Both the position numbers and the translations under genes were made by a program. A stretch of DNA of 64,000 bases, taken from Desulfovibrio sp. (GTDB lineage: Bacteria; Desulfobacterota; Desulfovibrionia; Desulfovibrionales; Desulfovibrionaceae). Where the stretch lies: the NCBI GenBank assembly GCA_017528345.1, contig JAFXOX010000034.1:51851-115850 (forward strand). The letters are read 5' to 3'. The notes under the pieces are model-generated. The model worked only from the letters and a program-made list of their open reading frames with translations, made no database searches and was not told where the DNA came from. Position 1 is the stretch's first letter, and each line of letters starts with the position of its first letter. Below are positions 51,133 through 59,490 of the stretch, one piece after another.

Positions 51133-51160
51133 AGCCCCGCATAGATATGCGGGGCTTTCT
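51133..51160 (+). terminator. Rho-independent terminator after the Rpn gene
   Basis: AGCCCCGCAT-AGAT-ATGCGGGGCT followed by TTCT; 25 bp after the stop codon. Confidence 0.75.
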
Positions 51161-51201
51161 GGTCTATCGTAAGCGTCCCACGGGGGTGCTTGACTATGCA
51201 A

Positions 51202-51241
51202 AGAGCCGCAGTGCTATAGCACTGCGGCTCTTAATTTTTTT
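51202..51241 (+). terminator. Second terminator in tandem
   Basis: AGAGCCGCAGTGC-TATA-GCACTGCGGCTCT stem followed by TAATTTTTTT, 42 bp after the first. Confidence 0.8.
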
Positions 51242-51460
51242 GGCCAAGCATCAAAAAAAAGTTCACCGAAGACGTCACGGGGGGGACCTCCATTCTGTTA
51301 ACTCGACTTTAAGCTGAGATCTAGCGTTTCACAGGGGGCGTAGTCTCAACCCCGCAGACAAGGTATAAGACATGCAAAAGATGGCGTAAGGATCCTTCCC
51401 CAGACCTGTGTTCACCTTGGACGAGGCCTCGTATGGTGATCCCCCCCTTCAGAAACAGAA

Positions 51461-51490
51461 AGGAGCCCCTGGTGGGTAACCAGGGTCTCC
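51461..51490 (-). terminator. Possible terminator for the IS66 gene
   Basis: On the minus strand AGGAGACCCTGG-TTACCC-ACCAGGGGCTCCT with one mismatch, then TTCTGTTTCTG; weak T-tract. It lies 27 bp beyond the tnpC stop. Confidence 0.4.
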
Positions 51491-51516
51491 TCTTCATGCC
51501 GAAATAGGGAATGCTG

Positions 51517-52704
51517 TTATGCCAGATCGCAGTTCCAGGGCAACAGGTCTCCTATACGATCTCCAGGCGTGTTGTTGATGTGGGAAAAGACGTACTTAAG
51601 GTAGTTCAACGGCCTCACCTTGTTGGCTTTCGCCGTCTCAATCAGTGAGTAATACACAGGTAGCGCCTGGGCACCATTGGGATGTCCTGCGAAGAGGAAG
51701 TTCTTGCGTCCGACAACAAAGGGTCTTATTCCATTTTCTGCCAGCTGATTACTGGGACCAACTTCAGAATGTTTCAGGTAGTTGCAGAAGAACGTCCACT
51801 GACCATAGGCATAATTGAGAGCTTTCCCCAGTAGAGATTTGGCGGGCGCTACTGGCCTTGTGGCCATGATACTCGCGTATAACTTGTCCAGGATCGGTAT
51901 AATGAGGTCACGTCTGCGCTGTAAAAATTCCTCAGATGATATATCGAGCTCCCTGAGGTAAATCTTCCCGATCTCATCGAGGATGCGCTGAGCAGCTGAG
52001 TGCATTTTCGTTGTCTCATCAAGGTTCTTTGTAACTGCGATAAACTTTCGCCGAATATGATCCAGACAACCGACGTGCGTAATGCCGTCTCGGCTGCCAA
52101 CGGCATTATAGCCGGCATACCCGTCTGTCTGCAAAAAACCTTGAAATGGTCCGATCAGTTCAGCTGCAACTCTTCCGCTTCTGCTTGTCTTATACCTGAA
52201 GTATCGGCATGGCCCATCTCTTCCTCCGGCCATGTGCCAAAGCTGAGAGAGCTGAGTATTTTTTCTCCCCTCTTCGTTGAGTACCTGCAGTCTCGTTTCA
52301 TCCATATTCAGGATTTCCCCGCTCTGTATCTGCAAGAGTATGGCGTCATACAGAGGGAGGTAGATTTCGGCGGCCGAGATAAGCCAGCGGCACTCTGAGG
52401 CTCTGCTGAGCTTAACCCCGCAGTCCTCAAAGATAATACTCTGGCGGTACAGGGGCAGACCACAGCCGAACTTGTTGTAAGCGATCTGGGCCAGCAGATC
52501 GTTGCTCACCAGAGCATAAGGCAGGATCTCATTGGCGAGGGCAGCAGGTAAAGCTGATCTGCACTGATCTTCGTCACCTGAGCAGTTCGGGCATCTATAG
52601 GTAGGCTTGTGGTAGAAATGCTCTTCGAAGTGTCCGGGATGATACTCAAGCTTACTCACGAGCGTTTCGCCTGTCTTGACGAGGTGGCTTCCGCAAACAC
52701 AGGT
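51517..52704 (-). pseudogene. tnpC: IS66-family transposase (TnpC), N-terminally truncated
   Basis: About 395 codons open from 52704. The zinc-finger part TCVCGSHLVKTGETL is followed by YRCPNCSGDEDQC, then the DDE domain: NMDETRLQVL (first Asp), LQTDGYAGYNAVG (second Asp), CLDHIRRKF, and LAENGIRPFVVGRKNFLFAG (Glu). All three catalytic residues are present. The first ~110 residues of a normal ~500-residue TnpC are absent; a TAA stands at 52705. The accessory tnpA/tnpB genes of IS66 are not seen nearby. A shorter fragment of the same family is at 11148. Confidence 0.8.
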
Positions 52705-52860
52705 TTAGTCAGAAACAGCACCGATCTCACAAGGATCATCACTCCTGGCAGCTTATACTATCTACTCTCATGTAATAACCGGTTTATAGGTTTACCCCCT
52801 AACATACCCTAACTTAATTTACACACTTTGCTTTACATTACCAACAATGAATAATTTTTT

Positions 52861-53850
52861 TTATTTATAATACATAATAAGCTGTTCGAAATTAATATTC
52901 AAACAGCAAGTGCGAAGTGCATCTTTTCGTTCATCATATAATTTCATAAGTATCATTTTTTTATCTTCAAAACGACCATAGTGAAGTAGATTATGACAAT
53001 GACTACAGAGAGAAACAATATTCTCAATTACGTCAACACTGTAAGTAAAGTCTCTATAGTTACTAATCGGTATGAGATGATGCGGCTCAGTGTATGGAAT
53101 GCCATTCTTGCGCGGGAATGTCCGGTCGCCATTGTTAAACTCACACTTGTATCCTGCATATCTTAGTGCATCTGCCGCGCGCTGCGGATCACGTTTTGGA
53201 AGTTCACGACCTGTCTTTGATGATGTTACCATTGCTTGAATTTCCCTTTTTCCTTCCCATTTTGGTTCCATGCTTATGCTTATATCTTCGACAATCTTGT
53301 TAATTGTTTCCATTTCAATCTGATCATATTCAGCTTCCTTGTCACACACTATCTCCGCGAGGGCATCCTTTAGGTGATTGAGAATTTCATTGTCTTTTTG
53401 AAGGCTGATAGCTTTCTCGATAAGAAATATTGCATGAGCATCTGCCAAATGGCACATGTACTGTTGTTTCCCTGTTCATTTTCTAGTAAATGCACTACCT
53501 TCAATATAATGATCTGCAAGCCATTGCTTATAATTTGTGACAATTACAGGTACATCTAAATCACAGTAGTCAGAATCAACACGGAATCCTTTATGAGACC
53601 ATTTAATTGATGTATTAGCTGTATATAATTCAATAGGTTGATTTGCTTCATAATAGTCATTTTTTGCAATACTTATAGATACAATCTTTCTATTTGAATT
53701 ATGAAGAATAAAATCTCCTTTACGGATATTTTTCATCATTGTATAACCAGCGTTATTCCTGCCACTTTTATTTAACTGTGGAGACCAAACATATCCACCA
53801 ATTCTTTCATCTTTATATGTCTCTCCTTGAAAAACGTAATAAACTGCCAT
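52861..53850 (-). pseudogene. EVE-like/HNH endonuclease (McrA-type) split by one TGA
   Basis: From ATG 53850: YYVFQGETYKDERIGGYVWSP, MMKNIRKGDFILHNSNRKIVSISIA and WLADHYIEGSAFTRK, an EVE/PUA-like reader domain of ~124 residues. An in-frame TGA at 53476-53478 follows, and the same frame continues TGKQQYMCHLADAHAIFL to an HNH domain with GIPYTEPHHLIPISN (H-H) and IVSLCSHCHNLLHYG (C-x2-C-H). The two halves make one ~329-residue enzyme of the kind that cuts DNA with modified bases. GGA to TGA is the simplest cause. AT-rich; the HNH half has an internal ATG (53457) and might be made separately. Confidence 0.8.
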
Positions 53851-53890
53851 TGTTAATTTCCCTTTTAATAGAGTTTAATAATTTGTTTTA

Positions 53891-54119
53891 GCTCTTTTGG
53901 CGAAAAGTGTTAACAAGAAAAAAAGTCAAAAAAATTTTAAATTTTTTCACTATATCATCTTGAAATCATTTTCTGTCAAAAAATCAACTAATTAATTTTT
54001 TTTTAACAATTTTTACAGCTATTAGCAATAAATTTCAACTAAAATCAAAAAACTTATATCGATAATTTTTTATTACAATATGAAATATGAAAAATTCATC
54101 AAATGTTGTTCATAAATAT
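53891..54119 (+). repeat. Diverged ~225-bp AT-rich repeat, copy 2 (IS607 right-end region)
   Basis: Inverted partner of 6264-6488. Starts CTCTTTTGGCGAAAAGTGTT (coding LFWRKVLTRKK of a lost TnpB on the plus strand) and ends GTTGTTCATAAAT. No transposase adjoins it. Confidence 0.7.
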
Positions 54120-54190
54120 ATAGCCTTTTTAAGATATATCTGGGTAAGTGAGTTAATAGTCGACGAAAGTATATGAGTATTCCGTTGTAA

Positions 54191-54325
54191 CTGTACATCT
54201 GATTCCGACGCCGTTGGACACAGCTTCCGCCATAGCTGGACACCAGTTCCGCTCAGCACTGTACATCAAGTTCCGGAAGTCCTGTACATTAAATTCCGAT
54301 GAGCTTGGACAGCATTTTGGACAGG
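54191..54325. repeat. Array of 22-23-bp repeats (IS21-type terminal repeats)
   Basis: Six units starting at 54191, 54214, 54236, 54259, 54282 and 54305, each near CTGTACATCAAGTTCCGNNG or TTGGACACAGCTTCCGCC. The regular 22-23-bp spacing and the istB remnant at 54575 point to the end of an IS21-family element. Confidence 0.6.
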
Positions 54326-54574
54326 TTGCTTTCGGCTTGTCTGGAAACTGAGGCTGGCTTTTTAACCTGGACTGTTAGTACCTGCTGCAACCGCTCATAA
54401 TCTTTGCTGTTAGGCTATTTCGCTGCTGCCTTTTGTTCTTGCAAGCATAGCTTGCTGCCTTTCAAACGGTCAGCACGCGGCTCGGGATTGCCTATTTCTC
54501 TGGATCACCGCCCCCCCATTGCTATATCGTGTACGTTGACATTTTTTTACTTCCTGTTCTTAGACTTTGAGACC

Positions 54575-54700
54575 TTAGAATTCTCTCATCGAGATGTCTC
54601 TTCCGGGGTTTAAAGCTTCTATGTTGATTGTGTAGGCGTTGTGTACAATCCTATCAAGGATTGCGTCGCTTAGCGGCGAGGCAGTTCCACCTAACTGCTC
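54575..54700 (-). pseudogene. IstB C-terminal fragment
   Basis: Minus-strand frame PLSDAILDRIVHNAYTINI then ALNPGRDISMREF-stop matches the last ~35 residues of IstB. Nothing upstream in frame belongs to the ATPase core. Confidence 0.6.
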
Positions 54701-54773
54701 ATGCTCCCCCCTCTGGGCGGATCTGAGAACAAAAGATCGTTGAAGAGCTCTTTGACTCGGTGGTGTATCAGCT

Positions 54774-54959
54774 CTAACAGATCGTACTGCTCATCTCCCG
54801 TGCGAGATATGAAAGGTTAAACGCCAGGGTAGTTTTTTCAATTTCACCACGCAGATTGCAGATGGTGTAGGTATTGAACTTGGGCAGTTCCAGGGGCTCA
54901 GCTTCATCCTGGGCGATGTCGTATTGCCGGTTAATAAGCGTATCCAGGAAAGAAGACAT
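54774..54959 (-). pseudogene. ParA-like ATPase N-terminal fragment
   Basis: 61 codons from ATG 54959 (GGAGGTTCCT upstream): LELPKFNTYTICNLRGEIEKTTLAFNLSYLA. The stretch NLRGEIEKTTLAFNL is a decayed ParA Walker A (functional form G-G-I-G-K-T-T). It stops after 61 codons, and an adjoining frame (QYDLLELIHHRVKELFNDLL) is unrelated. Trace of a plasmid or integrative element. Confidence 0.5.
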
Positions 54960-55436
54960 AGGAACCTCCGTTTTGTAGTCAACTTATTGCGCAGACAATA
55001 TATAAAACTGCGTAACTAATTAAGCAAAAAACGCAAAGCTACCTCATAGAGAATAGCTTAGGCAGAGTTGTTCAAGGCAGCACACTCCACCGGACATGCG
55101 GTTCCAGCATCCTCACGGTTCCTCATAGATACAAGAAAGCCCCAACGTAGGCCCCTTGCGTACTCCCGATCTGACTTCATTGCGATTGCTGATTATGCAT
55201 TCAGACCGCTGTTTTCAGCGTCTTTTTTGGCTTCGCCCCCACTCAGATCGTTTTATGGCTTGCCTTGTGCTTTCCTCATCTGACAAAACTTGCGACATAG
55301 GCTGCCTATAGACCTGCCAGTCTTCTTGCTCCCCAAATACAAGAGATATCTGGCCCGTGTCTGCACGCCCTTAGCAAGCAGAATGCGTTGAAGGAGTCAC
55401 GATGACTTCGATGGAGCATGTGCCTCTGCTATACAA
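54960..55436. other. Intergenic, upstream of the pilus operon
   Basis: 477 bp without a supported gene; it should contain the pilus operon promoter. A 71-codon frame (55068-55283) has no ribosome binding site or domain. No convincing -35/-10 pair was found. Confidence 0.4.
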
Positions 55437-55466
55437 TTGGGCATATCTCGCGTATGCTTTGCCATT

Positions 55467-55856
55467 ATGAGCACATTTCCTCGTTTTTTCTCTCTGCCTC
55501 TCTTGCTCTGTCTATGCCTTACCCTTTTTGCCTGCGCTTCCGGCAAAGAATCCCCGCTCTACCAGGATACCGCTGAAACCAAGGACTCGGCACAAGCTCA
55601 GCCCACAGTCAACCGTCAAAGCTGGACCATGTCCCCTGGACTTTTACGCGGGCAACTGGAGCGCTGGACACAATTGGCAGGCTATCAGCTTGTCTGGAAA
55701 GTTTCTCGCGACTACTATCTGCAGTCGCCCATCACCTTTCATGATTCCTTCCCCAATGCTCTGAAAAAACTCTTTACGGGTCTGCAGGCACGGGGCAATT
55801 CCCTGCGTGCAACGATCTATAACGGGAACATGGTGGTTCTCGTCAGCGAAGAATGA
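55467..55856 (+). CDS. Type IVb pilus lipoprotein PilL/TcpQ-like
   Basis: 129 residues from ATG 55467; an upstream ATG at 55437 would place ten residues before the signal. Lipoprotein signal with lipobox LFACAS. The mature part is a TcpQ-type domain: SWTMSPGLLRGQLERWTQLAGYQLVWKVSRDYYLQSPITF, then FPNALKKLFTGL and a C-terminal strand GNMVVLVSEE. TcpQ/PilL domains bind the secretin and help it insert in the outer membrane. First gene of the pil operon; the ATGA overlap with pilN shows coupling. Confidence 0.8.
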   Translation: MSTFPRFFSLPLLLCLCLTLFACASGKESPLYQDTAETKDSAQAQPTVNRQSWTMSPGLLRGQLERWTQLAGYQLVWKVSRDYYLQSPITFHDSFPNALKKLFTGLQARGNSLRATIYNGNMVVLVSEE

Positions 55857-57427
55857 GGCAAGCAATGGCGCAACAGCCCACCCATCTTCCCTACCACAGA
55901 TTTCTGCTCGGTCTTCTTCTCATCTGGGCCATGCTTGGCCTTTTCGCCTGTTCCGGACAAAACAAGATTGAAAAGCATGCCGAGCGCTACAACGAGGAAC
56001 TGCACAAAAAAATCAATGCCCCCATTGTGGCGGAGGAGGAGAGCTCCTACCTGGGTGCCATTCCGGTAGAGTATTCGCGGGACTATACGAAGTTCCCTAT
56101 TTTTTCTGCCAAAAGCACTCTGACCATGCGCGGCACATTAGCTGAAATCAGCGCAACAGTTGGAGATATGCTCAAAATTTCCATGCAGATTGCTCCTGAT
56201 ATTGATGTGGCCAATCAGGTCCAAAGCATCAATTTTGAAGGCAAAGCCCTCGCCCTGCTCGATCATATTGCCAATCTCTTCGGGGTAGCCTGGGATTTTG
56301 AGCCGCGCACCAATACTGTGACCTTTACGCGTATGCAATTGCGCACCTTTGCCATTCTGGCAGCGCCAGGATCCGTGCAACACACTTCGCAAATGTCGAG
56401 CACCTCCGAGCAAGGCAATTCCTCGAGTGGACGGGGAAGCAGCTCAACGAGCTCTGGATTTGGCACCGGTACTGGTGACAGCTCAACCTCTTCCGACACC
56501 GCACAGAATCTTGATACCAAGTACGCCGTCGATGTCTGGCAGGACATTGAAAAAGGCATCAAGAGCCTGCTCTCACCGGCAGGATCGGTAACATTAAATA
56601 GAGCTGCAGGCTCAGTCACGGTGCGTGACACAGTACCTGCCATGCGTCAGGTCGCCGAATACATCGACTCCATCAACAATTCCATGATGCGTCAGGTGGC
56701 TCTTTCGGTAAAGGTCTGGTCTGTGGAGATCAATCAGGAATCCGAAGTCGACATGAATGTCTCCATGCTCTTTGCCAATGATACCTGGAGTCTTGCAAGC
56801 GGCCAGTCCATTTTAGCGGGCCTGACCACAGGCTCTCTCACAGCAACCATTGTCGACGGCGATCTCAAAAGCAGCTCGGCAACCCTCAAAGCGCTCAGCA
56901 CACTTGGCAAGGCCACACAGGTGACCAGCGGCTCTGGTGTTGTGATGAACAATCAGCCTCTGCCAGTACAAAACGTCAAACGCCAGTCCTATCTTGGCAG
57001 TGTCGCAAACTATACCCCAAGCACAGGCGGCAATAGCACTGCCCTGACCCCTTCACAGGTGACCTATGGCTTTGCCATGACGGTCATTCCCAATATCTTG
57101 GATCGCAGACGTTGTGTGTTGCAGTATAATGTTGGGCTCTCTTCGCTCGATAAGATGGAAGAGGCCCAGTCCGGTAACAATACCATTCAGCTGCCCACCA
57201 TTTCCATGCGCAGCTTCAATCAGCGGGCTTTTATGAATATGGGCCAGACTCTCGTTCTTGCGGGTTTTGAGCAGGAACGCGACGATACCGATACAAGTGG
57301 CGCCCTCCTTTCCTTAGGCTTTGGCAAACAAAAGACCAAAACATTGATTGTCATCACCATTACCGTGCAAAGTGCCAATACCCAGGCCCAGGCCCCAGCC
57401 TTTCAGGCCTTTTCTCTGGTTTCCTGA
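55853..57427 (+). CDS. pilN: PilN-family type IVb pilus secretin
   Basis: 524 residues from ATG 55853 (alternative ATG 55865). Lipoprotein signal with lipobox GLFACSG. N-domains at ~60-260 include a Ser/Gly-rich insertion (SSGRGSSSTSSGFGTGTG). The C-terminal ~250 residues form the secretin barrel domain, with RQVALSVKVWSVEINQESEVD, LKALSTLGKATQVTSG and AFMNMGQTLVLAGFEQ. It forms the outer-membrane pore for the pilus, as in R64 and bundle-forming pilus systems. Overlaps the TcpQ-like gene by 4 bp and pilO by 1 bp (TGATG). Confidence 0.88.
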   Translation: MRQAMAQQPTHLPYHRFLLGLLLIWAMLGLFACSGQNKIEKHAERYNEELHKKINAPIVAEEESSYLGAIPVEYSRDYTKFPIFSAKSTLTMRGTLAEISATVGDMLKISMQIAPDIDVANQVQSINFEGKALALLDHIANLFGVAWDFEPRTNTVTFTRMQLRTFAILAAPGSVQHTSQMSSTSEQGNSSSGRGSSSTSSGFGTGTGDSSTSSDTAQNLDTKYAVDVWQDIEKGIKSLLSPAGSVTLNRAAGSVTVRDTVPAMRQVAEYIDSINNSMMRQVALSVKVWSVEINQESEVDMNVSMLFANDTWSLASGQSILAGLTTGSLTATIVDGDLKSSSATLKALSTLGKATQVTSGSGVVMNNQPLPVQNVKRQSYLGSVANYTPSTGGNSTALTPSQVTYGFAMTVIPNILDRRRCVLQYNVGLSSLDKMEEAQSGNNTIQLPTISMRSFNQRAFMNMGQTLVLAGFEQERDDTDTSGALLSLGFGKQKTKTLIVITITVQSANTQAQAPAFQAFSLVS

Positions 57428-58629
57428 TGCGTATTATACGGGTGCAAAACAAGGCCTATGCCATCGGTCTGTGGTGGCAGATGAGCACAAGCGAAGACAA
57501 TCTGCGCTCGCAGGCGAGGAGCGCCAATACCGCCATCAATGGCAATTTTTCCCGCTGTGTGCTCTTACCCAAGCAGTTTGGCTTGGCTTGTGCCTGTCCC
57601 AAAAGCCTTGGCGTCCCGTCGTTAGCGGCAGCTCTCGCCCGTTCCCGTAAGGAAGCCACCGTGCTTTTGTGCCACCTGCCCATGCATGGCTGCTACTGGG
57701 TTTTTGCCTGCAAGGACGGTCTTGTGGCCGCTGAAGGCGACAGGGATTTTAGCGAGGAAAACGAGGCCTTGGCGCATGCTGAAAGTCTTGCCCTGATGCT
57801 TGATGTGCCGAAGGTTGAACGCGTCAGTGATGTCGCAGCCCTCCTTCCCACACGCTCGCGCGCGCAAAGATTGTTTCAGAGTCTTGTTCCCTATGCGCCT
57901 GTTGTGCAGCTTGCCTCTCCCTGGCCCAAGATTCGCAGGATTGGCTATGTGCTTGCGCTCCTGCTCATTGTCTTGCTTGTGCGCTCTATTGACTTTCAGG
58001 ATGAAAGTTCCGACATTGGCAAATACCTTGAAGCACGCAAAGCAGAAATTCTGGCGCATCCTGAGCGTTTCTTTCCAAGGCCCTGGCTTGAGGGACCATC
58101 GCCCGAAGACTGGGGCGGGACCTGCCTTGGCGGTATCTTACAACAGCCGACCAATGATCTGGGCTGGGATCTGACCAACGCAACCTGCACAGGGAAAACC
58201 TTGGTCTACACGTGGAAATTCAGCTCAGCGGCAAGCTTTTTGCATCTACCCAAGGGTGCCACCTTATTGACACCGACCCAGGCAAGCGCTACGCACACAT
58301 TGCCGGATATGCCCCAGGCAGCGCCCCGATCCTTACTTGCCAAGGATCTGGTTGCCAGAACACTCTATGAACTGAGTCGGGTGCTTGGCCTGCATCTCAA
58401 TCTCACCTGGAAGGACAAAGAAAAGCGCGATGTGCGGGAAGGCAGCCTTGTGGTGCATCTGGTGGCTCCCTGGTATACGGCAGTCTTCAGCTTTGACAAT
58501 CTGCCGTCCATGACTGTTCTTGATCATGAGCTCTACAAGGCTTTGGGGTCCATTCCGGGCCTGGTGCTTACGGAACTTTCCTTTGCCAACGGACAATGGA
58601 AAATCACGGGATTATGTCATGCCAACTGA
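57427..58629 (+). CDS. pilO: PilO2-family type IVb pilus assembly protein
   Basis: 400 residues. A cytoplasmic N-terminal ~165 residues (with GLWWQMSTSEDN and RSRKEATVLLCHLP), one membrane helix at ~171-188 (RIGYVLALLLIVLLVRSI) and a periplasmic C-terminal domain with AEILAHPERFFPRPWLEG and LSRVLGLHLNLTWKD. This order is typical of PilO of the R64 thin pilus group, which belongs to the inner-membrane platform linking ATPase and secretin. Starts at the TGATG junction with pilN and overlaps pilP by 11 bp. Confidence 0.8.
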   Translation: MRIIRVQNKAYAIGLWWQMSTSEDNLRSQARSANTAINGNFSRCVLLPKQFGLACACPKSLGVPSLAAALARSRKEATVLLCHLPMHGCYWVFACKDGLVAAEGDRDFSEENEALAHAESLALMLDVPKVERVSDVAALLPTRSRAQRLFQSLVPYAPVVQLASPWPKIRRIGYVLALLLIVLLVRSIDFQDESSDIGKYLEARKAEILAHPERFFPRPWLEGPSPEDWGGTCLGGILQQPTNDLGWDLTNATCTGKTLVYTWKFSSAASFLHLPKGATLLTPTQASATHTLPDMPQAAPRSLLAKDLVARTLYELSRVLGLHLNLTWKDKEKRDVREGSLVVHLVAPWYTAVFSFDNLPSMTVLDHELYKALGSIPGLVLTELSFANGQWKITGLCHAN

Positions 58630-59488
58630 AACACATCATACCACACGCCCGGGAAGAAGGCTGAAGAGCCTTTGCCTGCCGCTTTTGTGTTTTCTGCTTG
58701 GTATTGGCTGCATGTACCTTATCCAGGCGCAAAACCGCATACCCTCCCTTGCCCCCAATGCCGGTTTCCAAAGCGTAGCCATGCTGCAACCGCTTGCCAA
58801 GGCACCGGATCTGCATGATGCCTCAAACGGCCTCTTACGCACCGTCTATGGTGAACTTGAAGCGCTGCCAAATATTCCCCAAAGCAGGGAAGAACTCTCT
58901 CTAGGCCAAATGCTCGCCCGCTGGGGCAGTGCCGATATGGCCATTGCCGAGCCTTCTGTCCGCCGTTCTGTGGACACAGTGGCCCAGACTCCGCCTCGGC
59001 ATCCTTCGCGCAGTCTTGTGCCCCCTGAGAAGTCCGGCATTGAAGAGCGGACCCTGCCCGAACCTCGTGAAAAGGCCAAGGAAGAGCCGCTTGCCAATAT
59101 TTTCAGTCAGGGCACTCTAGGGCAGATGACACAGCTGCGTGCCGAGCTTGAGCAGCTCAAGCTGCAGGTCAGCATTGAAGAGACAAGATCGCGCCTGCAG
59201 CAGTTACGATCTGCCAATCAGGTGGCAGCCCCTGCGCCGCGGAGGCTTCCTTCTCTCGACTATCCTCCCATCGGCATGCCTGAAGGTTTTGCTCCGAAGC
59301 CGAGTCTGCGCCTGCTCTCCATCCAGAGCGTCAACGGACGCTATTCGGCAACGATCGGAACAAGCCAGGGCACCCGCATTGTCCGCGTCAATGACACCAT
59401 AGCCAATGGCCATGTGGTCTCCATCTCCCGCAGCTGCGTGGTCATCAACCGTGGCCACGGCAATGAAACGCTCACCATTCAGGACTAA
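58619..59488 (+). CDS. pilP: PilP-family type IVb pilus biogenesis protein
   Basis: 289 residues from ATG 58619, within the pilO 3' end. One membrane helix (SLCLPLLCFLLGIGCMYLI, ~17-36), a Pro-rich periplasmic linker, a coiled coil around ~165-200 (MTQLRAELEQLKLQVSIEE) and a C-terminal beta domain SLRLLSIQSVNGRYSATIG, TRIVRVNDTIANGHVVSIS like the PilP/GspC homology region that contacts the secretin. It bridges the inner-membrane platform and PilN. Confidence 0.8.
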   Translation: MPTETHHTTRPGRRLKSLCLPLLCFLLGIGCMYLIQAQNRIPSLAPNAGFQSVAMLQPLAKAPDLHDASNGLLRTVYGELEALPNIPQSREELSLGQMLARWGSADMAIAEPSVRRSVDTVAQTPPRHPSRSLVPPEKSGIEERTLPEPREKAKEEPLANIFSQGTLGQMTQLRAELEQLKLQVSIEETRSRLQQLRSANQVAAPAPRRLPSLDYPPIGMPEGFAPKPSLRLLSIQSVNGRYSATIGTSQGTRIVRVNDTIANGHVVSISRSCVVINRGHGNETLTIQD

Positions 59489-59490
59489 AC

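Noticed and set aside
36883..53850. UGA recoding (selenocysteine or tryptophan) to explain in-frame TGA codons in the cupin, EVE-HNH and HipA genes
   Set aside because: TGA is used as an ordinary stop in many intact genes here, the affected families are not selenoproteins, and no SECIS-like hairpin was seen; nonsense decay is simpler.
38485..54119. The 15.6-kb segment as an active composite transposon
   Set aside because: It carries housekeeping-like genes (glk, ABC, glycosyltransferases) with host-like composition and no transposase inside; kept only as an observation on end orientation.
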